Positions 24,600 through 37,187 of a stretch of DNA of 64,000 bases are shown here, one piece after another (within the stretch, counting starts at the first letter, position 1; each line of letters begins with the position of its first letter). The stretch is from NCBI GenBank assembly GCA_002205965.3, contig NADL03000002.1, positions 744,001 to 808,000 of the forward strand, read 5' to 3'. The notes below the pieces were generated by a model. The model was not told the origin of the DNA. It worked only from the letters and a program-made list of their open reading frames with translations, and ran no database searches. Both the position numbers and the translations under genes were made by a program. Source of the stretch: Kappaphycus alvarezii. Taxonomy: Eukaryota > Rhodophyta > Florideophyceae > Gigartinales > Solieriaceae.

Positions 24600-26647
24600 A
24601 TGGGCATTTGCAAATAGAAAGTGGGTGAAGATGGCTTTAGAGTTCAATGCCAAACAATCAATGATGAGCAGAGTGCTGGAAAATATTGATGCCCCTTACA
24701 AGTCATGGAAGGCTATTCTGCGGAATATTGTCAAGTAATCGGGTCTTCGCTCCACAAATTACCTATGCTGCAGATCTCATATGCTCTTCTCTGACTGTCC
24801 TATTTCAGATGATGTGACTTTTTCTGCTTTACAGCCTGAATGTCATTTATGTTCTGCGCGAGGTAGTGACACTCGCTTTGAGTATTTTGAATACATTGAA
24901 GTATTACCACGTCTCTTTTTATGGCTTCACTCTGCAGACACTTCGAGTCTTTTGTTTTACTATCGTAAAAAGGCCATTTTACAGTCTAGTGATGAAAGAT
25001 ATGGAATTCAAGATTACTTTAATGGAAGCTTGTACAAAGATATCGTGAATACCAATGGTGGTGAAAGCTAATGCGCATCAGATTTGTTTCTTGGAATTTA
25101 CTCATAAGGATACCAGGGTTTCTCCAACAACAGCTACGATTGCTGGCCAATTATAGCGCTCAACATGAATCTTTCGCTGAGCTGTAGCCTTCTTATGTGC
25201 AATGTGTTGCCACTTGGCTTTGTCGGTGGTGAGTACCAACCAGAAGACCTAGAGTCGTTCCTGTGGCCATTAGTAGAAGATATATCTCAGACTTGTCAAA
25301 ACGGTGAGACTCTCTCTCAATTCTCCGACGTTAAGGAAAGGCTTGTGCGCATTCATCTGCTTTGGTTCTCTGCATATTTGCAAGGAAAACCTAAGTTCGC
25401 TGGTACGAATGGTCCAAATTCCAAATCGCCATGCCTTTACTGTGAAGTACCATCTGCATATGTGGTAGGCTCCCGTCGCTATTACTTTCCATCAGAAATA
25501 CGACAACGCGATGGTACTACCTCAACAGTCCGCCTCATTCGCAAGTTCGACCCTTCCGTCGCGCGACTCCGTAATCAGTCTCATTCCCGGAAAATAATGA
25601 AACTTCTCCACAGAGATTCGGAACTTGATGAATCCACTCGAGCAAATGTCCCTAAGAAAAATGGAATCAAGGGGAAGAGTCTGTCGTATAAATTTCCTGC
25701 AATAGTTCCCTTCCTCTCGTTTCCGTTAGAAACTATGCACCCGGGTTATAACATCTCAAAAGATCATGATAATACTCTAGGGCGAAAATAAGCACCTACT
25801 GTGTGTCAATGGGTACTCTAAGGAAGATATTGTAATTGACGAAACAAGCTGGGCGATGATAGATGGTGAGCTTCTTGAGCTTGGAAACGGAGCATCAGAA
25901 TGTGCCTTTGGACCAAGAACAAGAGACACTTCTCACAAATGGAAAGCTGCCGAATAAAAAACGTTTGTCTTAAATTATTGGCTCGTGGTGCTTGATGATC
26001 ACCTTCCGGCTCATATTATGCGAAGACTTAGTGCTTTTACCCTCCTTGTGGACCTTTGGTCTAGATCTTACTTATCAAATGAGGATGTAGACCAAGTCGG
26101 CAAATTGTCTATTTCCTTCTACCGTCACTTCGAAAAGGAATAATACAAGTAGGAGCCAGAGCGGACTGGTCTTTGCAGACTGACGCCGCACCTACTCCTT
26201 CATGTGAAGGAAAACATACCGAAGCGTGGTCCTTTGGTGAACTGTAACCAATTCTGGATGGAGCGGTACATTGGATTTACCAAGAGTCGCCTAAATGCTC
26301 GAAGCAAGGCCGCGCAGTCCATGAATGAGAGCGCAAAGTTCTTCGAGGGTTACAAGATGTTTTATTGTGCTCATTTTCAATATTTAAGCGGTAACTCAGT
26401 CTTTTCGAAAGAAGGTAGCTCCGACACGGAGTCTCTAAATGAGGATGAGCACAGAAGCAGGGACGTGGAGATGCTCAAGCCGTTTAAGGTTGAAACTCTG
26501 ACATCTGCGGAGAATCAACGTCTCTACTTGCGATCTCTGCTCGTTTCTAACATCAGAGAGGCGGAGGGAATGGGGCAAGAGGATGTAAATATTGCTCTTC
26601 AGGATAACGAGTTCATGTGCTACGGTGGTGCAAAGGTGAGGTGTTGA
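24600..26647 (+). pseudogene. CACTA/EnSpm (tnp2-like) transposase relic
   Basis: Plus-strand frames keep the block order of tnp2 transposases. First come a Cys-x-x-Cys and an RFEYFEYIEVLPRLFLW segment (24781-25071). Next is LPLGFVGGEYQPEDLESFLW, then a zinc-ribbon-like PCLYCEV and FPLETMHPGYNIS (25165-25791). After a broken stretch come GPLVNCNQFWMERYIGF and KSRLNARSKAAQSM (26204-26647). ESFLWPL and the MHxGYN-type block are typical of CACTA or Plavaka elements. Stops separate the pieces (25070, 25790, 25956), so it is inactive. I could not find CACTA-type termini. The minus-strand frames at 22.8-23.7 kb may belong to the same element. Confidence 0.7.
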
Positions 26648-27649
26648 AATGACTGGCAACGCGTGGGAGCATTCTACAGTAACCGATCCAGTTCTTTGTC
26701 ATCTCGTGGGACTATTACGTCGCATGCGAATAATTGGATGAGTAAGGCTATCTTTCCCGGGCGGTACACGAGCCTCGCACTGTGGTATACTATGGCACGG
26801 TGCTAAAGCTACTTTCGTATACTTTCATTGTTGAGGACACTTGAGCTACCCGTCTATTGTTCCTAGCGGATTTGGTAGAGAATCTTAGGATCATTGAGCA
26901 CAAGCAGGTGTTCAAATACTGCACCTCAATTGATCGAGCATTCAGCAAGCCAACAATGGGGGCATGGGTGAAATACGAAACTCGATCGGCATTTTACTGC
27001 ACAAATTTCCATCGAGATCCAATTAATCAAGAGTGAGAGGCAAGGAAGCATTTTTCTGGACCCGCAACGTGAAGTGGACATGCTACTAGTGCCTGCAGGC
27101 CTTTCTTTAGATGGAATCAATCGCACGCTGGGAAGTATCGCCTTGAGGTAGCGCCAAGGCGCAGCAGTTGCGAACATCGTTAAAGAGGTTGGTGAGGTGG
27201 GCGCGAGAAAGTGTCACATCTGTAAAGGCAATAATTTCTCAACACGACTGACTAGTATTGTTGGCCCATTTTTTGGACAACTGTCTGACCTACATTTGCC
27301 GTCAAGACGCCAATGGAGTCGAGACATATGTAATATCCCAGGACATAGTATCAGATTGAGCCGTGGAATCTTATAGCCGTGCATTAACGCGTTGCAAACC
27401 AATTGATTTCGGAACAAATATCAATTAGTTACTCTTCAAAACAGCCTCCAATTAATGTTCGGATTTCGGCTTTCGGCTGCAGTTAGCTGATCAAAGGAGG
27501 AATTATGGAGTTTTATTATGGTATCCGGAGTATTCACAGAGGATATGTGGCAGTTCCACTAATTTCAATAGCTTCCTCCACTAGTACTCATAAATCGTCC
27601 AATAAATCATCCAAAAAACCTCCTAATACAGGGAAAATGTCCACTAGGG

Positions 27650-27810
27650 GTTGTAGCGTGCTTATTGGGTAAACAACTGTTTAATAAAAAATGATGATGA
27701 CGATGATGGAAAAGTGAGATTACGGGTTAGAATGGAGACCCTAAATATGAGACATTAGCCTTACAGTGAAATCTGTAGATTACTGTCATTTATTGCTCTT
27801 AAGCACAAGA
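27650..27810 (-). repeat. Copia 3' end repeat, copy B
   Basis: Same-orientation match to 11361-11530, with the shared words listed there and only scattered substitutions. It supports two insertions of one family in this window. Confidence 0.75.
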
Positions 27811-27962
27811 TCGTCATAATGGGAATGTCTGTGCTTGCCATTTCATCAATGGCTTGTAGCCAAAGTTCTGTATCATACTGTCGAGCACTAATGCTTCGTT
27901 CGAAGTGACATCCATACGTGCAGCAAGCGCGCAAATTACCGCCGTCGATGCATGAGGCCACT

Positions 27963-28265
27963 CTATCGTGCCCATGTCGAGGTCTTCAGAGTCGCCGTCA
28001 TCATATTCGACATGCGTGATACCGTTTTCATCGATGGCGGTGATTTATCCTGGGTAGAAAGTTTCACCACCCGGCCAAAAGACTTCCACCTTGTCCCTAA
28101 CATGATAGGTTCCTGGTCGTACGTCTGTTGTTCAGCATAAGGGCTAGTCATCGCCCTTGTCACACGACGTCCGTCCACAGAAATTGCATGATGAGCATCA
28201 GTTTCGTTTCTTACGTCGTGCTCATCACGAGTCTCGGTATCGTCGAGAGAAGGAATTTCTCGCAC
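27963..28265 (-). pseudogene. Linker region of the deleted copia polyprotein
   Basis: An acidic, low-complexity frame (DDTETRDEHDVRNETDAHH) followed by DGRRVTRAMTSPYAEQQ sits between integrase and the 3' repeat. Such linkers normally precede copia reverse transcriptase, which is missing here. Confidence 0.45.
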
Positions 28266-28982
28266 TCCATTCGGGTTTGCTGTGCTGGAATCGGTGCAGC
28301 CATCACTAGAGTCCCATGCACATGCTGCTGAATCATCTGGTACTGTAGCTTCGTTGCTGGTGTCGTATATCTCGGATACGTCGACTAGTTCCTCAATTTA
28401 ATCATTGAGGCGATCAAATGTGTCTCTAACTAGCTGGACAATCGAGTAAGATGCTAAAGCAGGCCGTACGTCCTCAAAACTTGTGCGCATCTTGCGCCTA
28501 CCAGACTCTGGGATCGTTACAGTCCATTATTGTGCGTCGAGGGCTAGGACGGAGCGATGAGACAACCACTTGCCCCACTTTTCATTGCCTTTGCGAACGA
28601 AGAACTCAACAAGGTCACCTACCTAGATTGCTGGGTCGTGAGTGGTTTTAGATCTCAGGATGCGGGCCAATTTCCGCTTAGCTGTAAGATCGCCCTGTGC
28701 CTCGATGAGTTCGGTTGGCACAGCACTGAAGTGAGGGCTGACAGTAGGCATTAAGGGGCGAGCAAAACCTCGGGCCATTTTGTACGAAGACAGGAAATTA
28801 GAACCACATAAGTTGCTGCTAATATCAATAGCCTCGAGTGCTGCAACACGAGAATCGGCATATGGACTGTCTTCGCGTAGGCGAAGGCGGACTGACCGGA
28901 TTAAACTGTGGCTATACTCCGCTATAATCTTGGAGTGTCGTCGCGGTGGGATGAAACAGACGCGAGACCCGAGCCGTTCGCC

Positions 28983-29513
28983 TTATGCTCGAAAATCTTC
29001 AGTTTTGATAGCGGTGTCGCGATATATTTGCGCAGGAGGCCAGAAGGGCACCATCCATATTGTCTCAAGGTATCTGATTGCGCCAGCGATGGAAATTTTC
29101 GTGGAAACTGCCGCTACAGAGTATCTATTGAACGCATCCATCACGCGGAAAATGCGCAACTCCACGAGGAACATGCGATAGATACAGATGGCGGGGTTAA
29201 ATTTCCGTGACAAGGATTCGATAGATACTTTGCGGGATGGTGGAGACTTGATGGTTGCACGACAGGCCGTGAAGCTCTTAATTACGTTGCGGAAGTATAG
29301 TACCACCTCGCTTCCCCAGAGATTGGTGCGGGTGAGCAGCGACTGTATTTCTCCGAAGTCGGCGTGGCCACATACGTGGCGATGTACCTTGCCCACTATA
29401 CGCTTTACAGTAGGCCGTGGCACGTTGCGCAACGATGCTGCGGGATGAGCTGCAATTCGCTGCAATAAGGAGGCGTCATTGTTACACAGACGGAATTTGC
29501 TCTTGGCTTCCAA
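28983..29513 (-). pseudogene. Copia-type integrase (pre-integrase finger plus core)
   Basis: The frame opens with the pre-integrase HHCC finger, GKVHRHVCGHADFGEIQSLL, whose Cys pair has decayed to FTACRAT. SIESLSRKFNPAICIYRMFL and LRIFRVMDAFNRYSVAAVS follow, where a catalytic Asp (VMDA) is visible. The closing FWPPAQIYRDTAIK block holds the second Asp region. The remaining core, in broken frames to about 28400, contains no clear catalytic Glu. The type differs from the integrases at 13.2 and 63.1 kb, so it is a second copia lineage or a distant branch. Confidence 0.7.
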
Positions 29514-29719
29514 GACTCCTTCTACTTTCTACTGTCGCGTCGATATGAGCGGCTTTGGTGCGTTCATCATCGATAGCGACCATAAAGCAAGAGTACTCTG
29601 TTTGGAGCGCCAACAAGAGTATTCGGATTGTACAATTTTGACTGTACAATTCAGTAGAAAAATTTTACAAAAAATCTGCGAGACTAGAAAATTCCTCCGT
29701 CTGGGACGAAATTAAAGTA

Positions 29720-30860
29720 GAGCCGCATATCGGGCCAAAACGCAATATGATGGTAGACGCTTGAGTGTTTTTCTTAGGTAGCTCAAGTTCGAAGGGGGCC
29801 CCGAGAGCAAAAATGCCGGATGCAAGTCGAGAACTTTAAAAAAGATTTCTGTGATCTTTGAAGGATCCTTAACAACGGATACAACTCGAATTAACCTGAC
29901 CTGGTACTAGTGGTGCCTTCATCAATGGAGCCTGCTCTGCATATAATGATATTAATCGAAGATCTGGTGGAACGCGAAGAGACGATCTGACATGTTTTTG
30001 CAGGGAATACAAGCTTAGAATCACTGGTTAACTTCTTCGGAGAGTGCGGAATGACTTTTGAGAAGAAAAGTTTTCTGAATTGGTAATTTATCTGAGAAAT
30101 TAATCGTCTAAACAATTTTTTGGTTTTCGCTCCTTTTCATGGAGGAAAGTAGCGCTGGCTGCAATTCTCATCATACCTGGAGTGTCTAATTACGGACGGA
30201 GAGTCCAAATTTTAAGATCTTTTTACATTAGTGTTAGTACGCTACGCTTCTCCTGTTTTCGTGCAGGGAATAGTTAGTCAATGCAAAGAAAATTGCATAT
30301 CAGGGGCCTTGGTTCGGACTGATCATAGATGGAGTTAAGAAATGAACAAAAAAATCAGAAAAGAACAAAAAAAGAAATAAAACCTGAATACAAAAGTAGG
30401 TAATTGATTATGAGTGACATAAGGGAAGAATCACTGTGGTAAGCCCGAAAATTCGAGCAAATTCTATTGCCGAAAAACTTTCATAAGCCTAAAAACTGTT
30501 CGAAAGCTCAAAATGTTCAAAAGTTTCTACTGTAAGCATAAAAGGAAGCTTCTTATAACATCTGGTCTCTAAAGGATCACAGGAGATTCATGTAACTAAT
30601 ATCTATATCTTTTCCGAATCGAAATTATCGAAAGTTACTCCGCCTAAATCACGTATGCGAGACGAGTTTCTGAGGGCAAAATATCACGTCACGATTAGAT
30701 TTCTCAGAGAGCCAGTATGAAACTCGCAAGAAGCCATACCTGAGAGGACTAATCACACCGCAAAAGAAAAAGGTATCATTATTCTGGGCCTTTGAGCTTT
30801 TCCCACGGCCTAGATCAGAATCTACGCCTATGATGACTCAAAACCTGTTTCGGAACTTGT
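29720..30860. other. AT-rich region, no gene seen
   Basis: I see no domain in any frame. The frame at 30115-29891 (minus) has no recognisable motif and may be upstream debris of the copia element. Confidence 0.35.
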
Positions 30861-30861
30861 A

Positions 30862-32387
30862 ATGAACCAAAACGCTTCTACACAGCCCTTAACGAGTAAT
30901 CAGCTCAAAAAATTCAAAAAAATGTACAAACTATCATTCTATGAAAATACGGATTGGCACAGACAAGTCTCCAAGTTCAATTATATCTGCGGAGAACTTC
31001 GACCATACGGCGATGAGGTATTCTACCAGAAAAAGACTTTAGAGCTTATTAGGTCTTCTACTACGCCTTTATCAGTTCTTTACCTGGTCTGAAAGATCAT
31101 GAAAGCTTCCTGAGTGATGTTTGGAACGCTGTTGCAGACGATCTCGCTCGAAATATGAACTCGAAATCCCGCAAAACGCCACTCAAAGGCAGTGTTACAT
31201 CGAAATAAACAAAGCATAGGTTCAGATAGACAATTCCGTGAAATATAGAGGGGTGGACGCCATATAAATCAAATCAGAACTCCATGAAACAGCCACTACT
31301 CGCGAAAAAACTGTCCATTTCATTAACATATGTCGAAAATGGCTCGAAATTGATCTGTTTGGTTTTATTTTAAATCTATCCGCGGAAGTAGAGGACAGAT
31401 CCACTTAGAACAAGCTGACCGCGGGTTGAACCTGGAGTATAACCACGACAATTTGGGATCTCCAATAACTCTAAATAGTCCACCCATGCTCTTAGTGAAC
31501 ACTTAAATTTATATTACGAGTACTGACGATATTTTGAGTCACCTGCACCAGACACAGTTCCAACCCTAGTCAAATTTCGATGGAGAACTCCGTTTCAATG
31601 CAAATATGACAAAGTGCCAATTTAGAACCCAGATGGCTAGTATTGGAGACATATAATTGAGACTGAGTTCATGTACTCTACCGTAGAACATCAATTTTCC
31701 GCAGTTGATCCTCGTTTATATCCTACAGACCAATCTCCAAAGAAACCGTACAGACAGTAGCAAGGACTCCAAATCTCCTCAGCAATTGTCTTGCATGGCT
31801 AACACAGAACGACGGCACATAATTTAAAGCCTAACAAAAATGATTCAGTTCGAATAGAATATTACGGCCTTTAAGTTGATTACTAATCACTTTAACTTGG
31901 TATCATCAGAATCTCTTTTCCAACAAAACGGATGCTCCATCTTAGAGTACACCTTCTCAAACGTTTCGAAATTCATCTGGGTTATCAAATTCGTTGAAGG
32001 AATCTATCTAAACATTCGAGATCGGTGATACTAGGAGCATGTATACAAAGCTGTAGATGCATACCCTGAAATTGAGGTCATAAAATGGCACCGGAAGACT
32101 GGACAAATTTTAACGACTTTTTACATGCAATTATATCTCCGGATTTCAGATGTTCCATCTTTCGATTGTTGAAAACTCGATGCCATTGAATGCGTTCCAT
32201 GTCTGATACGGAAGAAAAGAAAATATCACATTCAATCAGCGTTAGTAGGACTCTGCAGCACCTCAGCGAGATTCAAATGAATTTATCAGGTCATTTCATA
32301 AGCGTACTCGCAGAAAAGGGCTACGCAACTCACTCCCTTGAACCGGGTAAAAAATTCCGTCTCGTTTACGATACAGCACAGATCTGA
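30862..32387 (+). other. Unrecognised coding-like fragments, possible LTR-element gag
   Basis: Two plus-strand fragments, 30862-31092 (SNQLKKFKKMYKLSFYEN, then WHRQVSKFNYICGELRPYGDE) and 32190-32387 (SMSDTEEKKISHSISVSRTL), are compositionally protein-like. The first has the helix-rich look of a gag. Stops separate them. A 30-nt pure purine tract at 32669-32698, a TATATA-like box at 32791 and a strong hairpin at 32892-32918 follow, as at the 3' end of an LTR element. No protease, integrase or reverse transcriptase was found, so the assignment is tentative. Confidence 0.3.
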
Positions 32388-32668
32388 ACTTCCTGCAATC
32401 GTCCGTGACTACAAGTTAATGGTCGAAATTCATTTTCGACTTGTAAGTTCTAGTCATGGAGAGTTAGACTTGGACGGCTTAGAGAACACATGAGCAAAGA
32501 AATGAACCAATTTTCAATTCATCAGAAATTAAACTCAGGCCTTTGGCTCCATCCACACCTGAAATCAATGGTAAGACTGAGCGTCTCGTTTAGGAGCGTT
32601 GGGAAAGGGCTGCAGTCTTACTACATGACCGCGAGTTCTCACAAAATCTATGGATCGAAGCTTTTGAT

Positions 32669-32698
32669 AGAGGAAAGGAAGAGAGGGAGGGAGAGAGA
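32669..32698 (+). repeat. 30-nt polypurine tract
   Basis: An uninterrupted run of A and G on the plus strand, as polypurine primers of LTR retroelements have. It is longer than usual for that role and may simply be a microsatellite. Confidence 0.5.
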
Positions 32699-32891
32699 CA
32701 GAGAAGGAGTGAGGGACCAAGGAAAATAGTTGAGAGAAGAGAATGTGGTGAGGGAATTTACTCAGAAAGAACATGGAGGGAGACCGGGGCTTATATAGAC
32801 CTCGAGGCGAGCCAAATGTTGCTTCTGAACGATCGAAGGAAGTTTCCAGAAGCCATATACACGACGGTGGAAGGCTGACCCTGAACCCGTC

Positions 32892-32918
32892 TGAGCTGAT
32901 CTAAAGAAGATCAGCTCA
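32892..32918. repeat. Perfect 11-bp inverted repeat, 5-nt loop
   Basis: TGAGCTGATCT at 32892-32902 pairs fully with AGATCAGCTCA at 32908-32918. It lies about 100 bp after TTATATAGAC at 32791, so an RNA started there would carry this hairpin near its 5' end. Confidence 0.7.
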
Positions 32919-32999
32919 AGCTTATAGCACAGCACAGTGAATAAACGTAACGGTTAATTTCCAGGTTGTATACTAAACTACAGTAATGTCTGTATGCCC

Positions 33000-35900
33000 C
33001 TAAGCTATCTGAAAGCTGTCAGCAAAGGCAACAGAAGGTATTTATACTAAAAGCTTTAACGCATAGAAATTGGCTACATAACATGCGGCCAGCTGCAAGG
33101 GTCAAAAAACATATTACGATACAGTTTTGGGATTAGAATATATAGGTATATTTTACGTCACTGCGATGCTTTAGCCAAGCATTACTTGCATTTATTTCTC
33201 ATACTCACTCGAAGCATTCCAAAGAGATAAAAATTCGCTTCGAACGGGTGTTAAAAGCAGAAAGAGGCTTGAATATGTAATTCAGAGACAGGACGTAATT
33301 GCTTTAAAATCACTTAAGCGATTTTGGTTTTAATTATTTTATGCTTTATCATACTGTTTATAGATGTTTAATTTATAACAATTGATTTTTTTGCCGAATA
33401 GGAAAAACTGAAAAATTGAGTCTTTGACTATATCTGTCTACATTTCTGATTCGCGTCATTCGACTTGCGGAATTAGAATACCTACCTGTGGAGTTGTTTC
33501 CTTTGTGAGGGGACGGTGAATGAAGCCACCTGCTCATGTTCAAATGGGCGGGCTACGACAATCTGAGGTAACAATTTTCGCAGAAATTTCGATCTCCCCG
33601 AAGGAAGTTCTACCCCCTCTGGATTTCAACAGTCGGATTCACTATTTATTTTCCATTGCATAATTGAGGCGTATTTGACCTCAGCGGTTGTTGTGAGGGA
33701 GCAAGCAGATATTTTTTACATTCAGAGGATTTCATTGTTCAAATATTCTAGGTTATTAATGATTGACTTTCTGTATCTTTAGTGTACCATTGTGTAATTT
33801 AAATAATAATCTAAGTATTTTCGAATAATCGTTTTCACTCATATGGGAAAGATGGTCGTCCTTTGGACAATAGTGTCTTTCCGCCATAGCTTTTCTTCAT
33901 ATGAGGCACACTTTGTGCTCATATGAGGACAAATCTCTTTATCATACAAATATTTTCAGTAAGAAAACGTTTTTTGGTCAGTAAGTATTTACTTAGAAAG
34001 ATACTCTAGAACCATAGGATTCAGTAAAAATTTACTGAGTAGTACTCTACATCATTTTGGCAATCTATCCACCTGCAGGTACTGAAAGGGCAAAATGTGG
34101 CAAACCAGCACTAAATCCGAAGGTTATTGAGTGGAAAAAAGGGGTTGGCACTCTGAATACCTTTAAAATTACCGAATAATTTGTTTTGATCGAACATCAG
34201 TACAGCACACTAAATTACAGTAAAATTTGCTTTTTCTTAAAATTTTTAGCCCTCAACTTTGTTCTCATGTGAGGACAATGGTCCGATAGACACTAGTCAT
34301 GAGGTCAATAATGACGTATGCTTTCAGTCTTGTTTTGATTTCGCAGACCGTAAGAGCCGATTGGGAGAATTATTGCTCCGAAATTATCCAATTTGCCTGA
34401 GCAGGGCGGCTAGAAAATGAGCAATATTTGCCAGATTTGATGTAAATTTGGGCTCCTTTTCAGCTTTCTATGGCAAATTTGGTTGTCGTTTTTTCGTTGC
34501 GGGCAGCGTAGTTAAAAAATTATCGTACCGTACCAGTTTACTGAACTATGTCATTTTGGATCAGAACTGTAGCAGGTGTGAGCCCCTGTTCACTACTTCT
34601 GCTAGAGTAAGGCTTGTACTTATCTCAATATCTATATCGGACGCTTTCTCCCAGACGCGTACGCAGTTCTAGCCGATTTCGCGCGGAACTTGCCCGTCCG
34701 AGCGATGGAGACCTATGGGAAGGCTCCAGCGGCTCTGACCCAAAATGAATGCTGCCGCGGCCGTCATATATAACGCGCATGCCTGCTCGCTGGCATTGAG
34801 CAGGCCCTATAGGTGATTTTATTTAGTGCTATCCAGTGACGACTTGTCCCACACAATGCACTCCCAGCGGTGTGGATACAACCTAACACGTCTTCCATAC
34901 ATTAAAATAACCCTCAATTTCCCCTGTTTACAAAGTATTTGGAGTTTTCCAGATTCTTTTGTGATTACGGTAGTGGGGATTTTACGGCCACAGAATTCTG
35001 AAACAGGAGTATTCCTGCCATATGTGTACACATGGAACATAGAACACAGAAGCGGCTTACTCGGTCGTGGGGATCATTGAAGAAATAGGAGGTTTTAGTG
35101 AAGTAGCGTGCTAATTGTTTCTGGCAAAATTTTCGGCAAAAGACAGAAAAAGATACCCGAACTTTGCTTATCACGCTTATCCCGAGCTTATGTTTCACCA
35201 CTTCTGCTCCAATAACCACCGCACCATGACCTACACATCTTTTCCTTCCTTTGTAGACAACGAGATCGTGATCTTATACGTACGATTTTGTTTCCACACC
35301 ACCTTTTGCTGGATGCAGCAATAAGTGGATCTGTTCAATGCATTTCCCATCTCTCAAAAAAACTATCCATTGTCTCCCGAAACACTTCCGGTATTTGTGA
35401 TGTGTGTTTTCTAAACATTGGCTCCAGGTCCTTCTAGCAATGCAGAGTAGAAAGCCGTCTAAGAAGAGCACATGTTACAAGCAAAATTGGTAATAGAATA
35501 CATGTTCCTTCTGTCCTGTAACAATGAGAACCATTAATAACAACATTTGAAATGCATACGACGTCTTTTAGCAGAAATATGAAGTGTAACAGGCATTTTT
35601 CATCTCCCATGGCCGCAAACACTTTCTCGAACGATCATGTTGCAATGAATCTCTCTCGTATTATGAAAGCGCGGTACTTTTTTTTGTAGCACTTTCCACT
35701 TTCTGTATGTCTTTTGTAGAAACCAAAGTGGCAATTTTGCCAAATTTCGTTGATATATAAGGCTGTATAGAATACTACGCGCCAAAATTAGAGTCAACGA
35801 AAGTTGTGAGCTTTTGTTTCGCGTAGAAGCGTCCCTTTGCGAGCCCGAACCATGGCTCCGTGGTCCTGGTAGAATGCTTATTCGGTATAAGTACTCACGT

Positions 35901-36050
35901 GAGTGAACTCTGTAAACTCTTTGGAGGATCACATCACCAATTATGTGTGTTCCCTACGTCAGTACGTCATTTAAAGAGCATTACAATAACATTACAGAAT
36001 AATTGCATAAATATTGCGTAAATTCCTCTTCCAGTAAATTATTTAGTATT
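33000..36050. other. AT-rich region, no gene seen
   Basis: No protein domain is visible. Four variants of the word CTCATATGAGGACAA occur at about 33840, 33898, 33921 and 34264, suggesting a small non-autonomous element, but no paired termini were resolved. Confidence 0.4.
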
Positions 36051-36055
36051 TGTAA

Positions 36056-36075
36056 TGTACAGTACTGTACTGTAC
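36056..36075. repeat. GTAC palindrome cluster
   Basis: TGTACAGTACTGTACTGTAC lies in otherwise featureless DNA. Related shorter words occur at 36229 and 36388. Confidence 0.7.
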
Positions 36076-36490
36076 CCGCTCATCTCAATACCTATTGGAG
36101 CATGAGGCCTCACTTCTGGAAACGTAACAAAGTAGGTCTCAAAGGCAGTTTCTCGGTGTCTGGCGAAGTATTAGCCAATACGTGAATGACCCTATATCCT
36201 TAAAAATGAACTTCCATGCAAGTAGATCTACTGTACAATACCGATTACACAGGGCATGCAAGCATATAATAAAAAATTACAGAAAGAAAAAGGCCAAACC
36301 GGTTATATGCAGCCAGTTGGCCTAAAAATTAAACATTACAGAACAAGCTGTGTGAGTCCCACAGTTCTGAACGTTCAAGTTCGTACCACAGTACTGTTAT
36401 AATTTACGCACCCGCAGTAAACCACCCTATTTTGCCCATTTATCTTTCATTTTCAAAAACACTATTTACCCCTAATTTCCTACCGAACGA

Positions 36491-36690
36491 CGCTCTCCAA
36501 TCTTAAAACCCCGCAGTTCGGGCGCACGACGAGTTGAAGACATAAGTGTCGGCTATCGACTAAAGGCAGCCGTTTGGTGCTGGGATGCTCTCCAATCTTA
36601 CAAATCCGTAATTTGGACGCACAACGACTGGAAGGCATAAGTGAAACCCGGGAAATTATACAGCTCACGGCTATCGACTCAAGGCAGTGG
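36491..36690. repeat. Imperfect tandem duplication of about 80-100 bp
   Basis: The segments starting CTCTCCAATCTTA at 36491 and 36589 share GGCGCACGACGA / GGACGCACAACGA, AAGGCATAAGTG-like words and GGCTATCGACT.AAGGCAG in order. The overlapping plus-strand frames at 36574-37141 have no recognised domain. Confidence 0.6.
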
Positions 36691-37187
36691 TTTGTGGCGG
36701 TGCAACTTTTCCGCCCAGTTGAGGAAAAAGGACCCTGGCGCTATGCAGAAGGGTACAAAAGGACGGTGGAGCTTAGAGCTTCTTTATCAGTGGACGGTTT
36801 CAAAGACTGCGTTTCATGTCAAACACCTCCAGGCTTGCGTATTTTCACCTCGACCGCAATTAGTAAACGTGGTTACAGTTATACTGCTGGGAACCAATGT
36901 TCCTCAAAATGCCATAAGGGGAGCATCCCGACACCACTGGATCATTATCGTGGCCATGCGCTGTGCCGTTCCCATTTGTTCACCCGCGGGTGACTGCATG
37001 ACTCGCAAACACGGTATTATACCGCATATATCTCCAAAGCTTCCAGGCACCGTTTCGTCGATCCCCCACAACGCGGCCATGAAGCTCGCCCGGAAGTCAA
37101 GTCGCTTATTAGAAAACAGGGCACAGACTAATAAGACGTAAACGCCATCCATCCCTCGACCCCCATACGTCTCCCCTCCTCTTCGAG

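Larger units (their letters stand above)
27650..29513 (-). mobile_element. Ty1/copia-type element, internally deleted
   Basis: The integrase frame (29513-28983) is followed by a broken linker to 27963 and then directly by the family 3' end repeat at 27650-27810. Reverse transcriptase and RNase H should lie between but are absent, so an internal deletion is inferred. The 3' repeat is shared with the element at 11.36 kb, which keeps those domains. Confidence 0.65.

Noticed and set aside
34780-35622. Several frames of 60-84 codons on both strands
   Set aside because: They overlap each other on both strands, have no motif, and lie in AT-rich DNA.
36573-36937. GGGATGCTC and GAGCATCCC words that resemble Harbinger ends
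   Set aside because: They point outward, not inward, so they cannot be the two ends of one element, and no TTA duplication flanks them.
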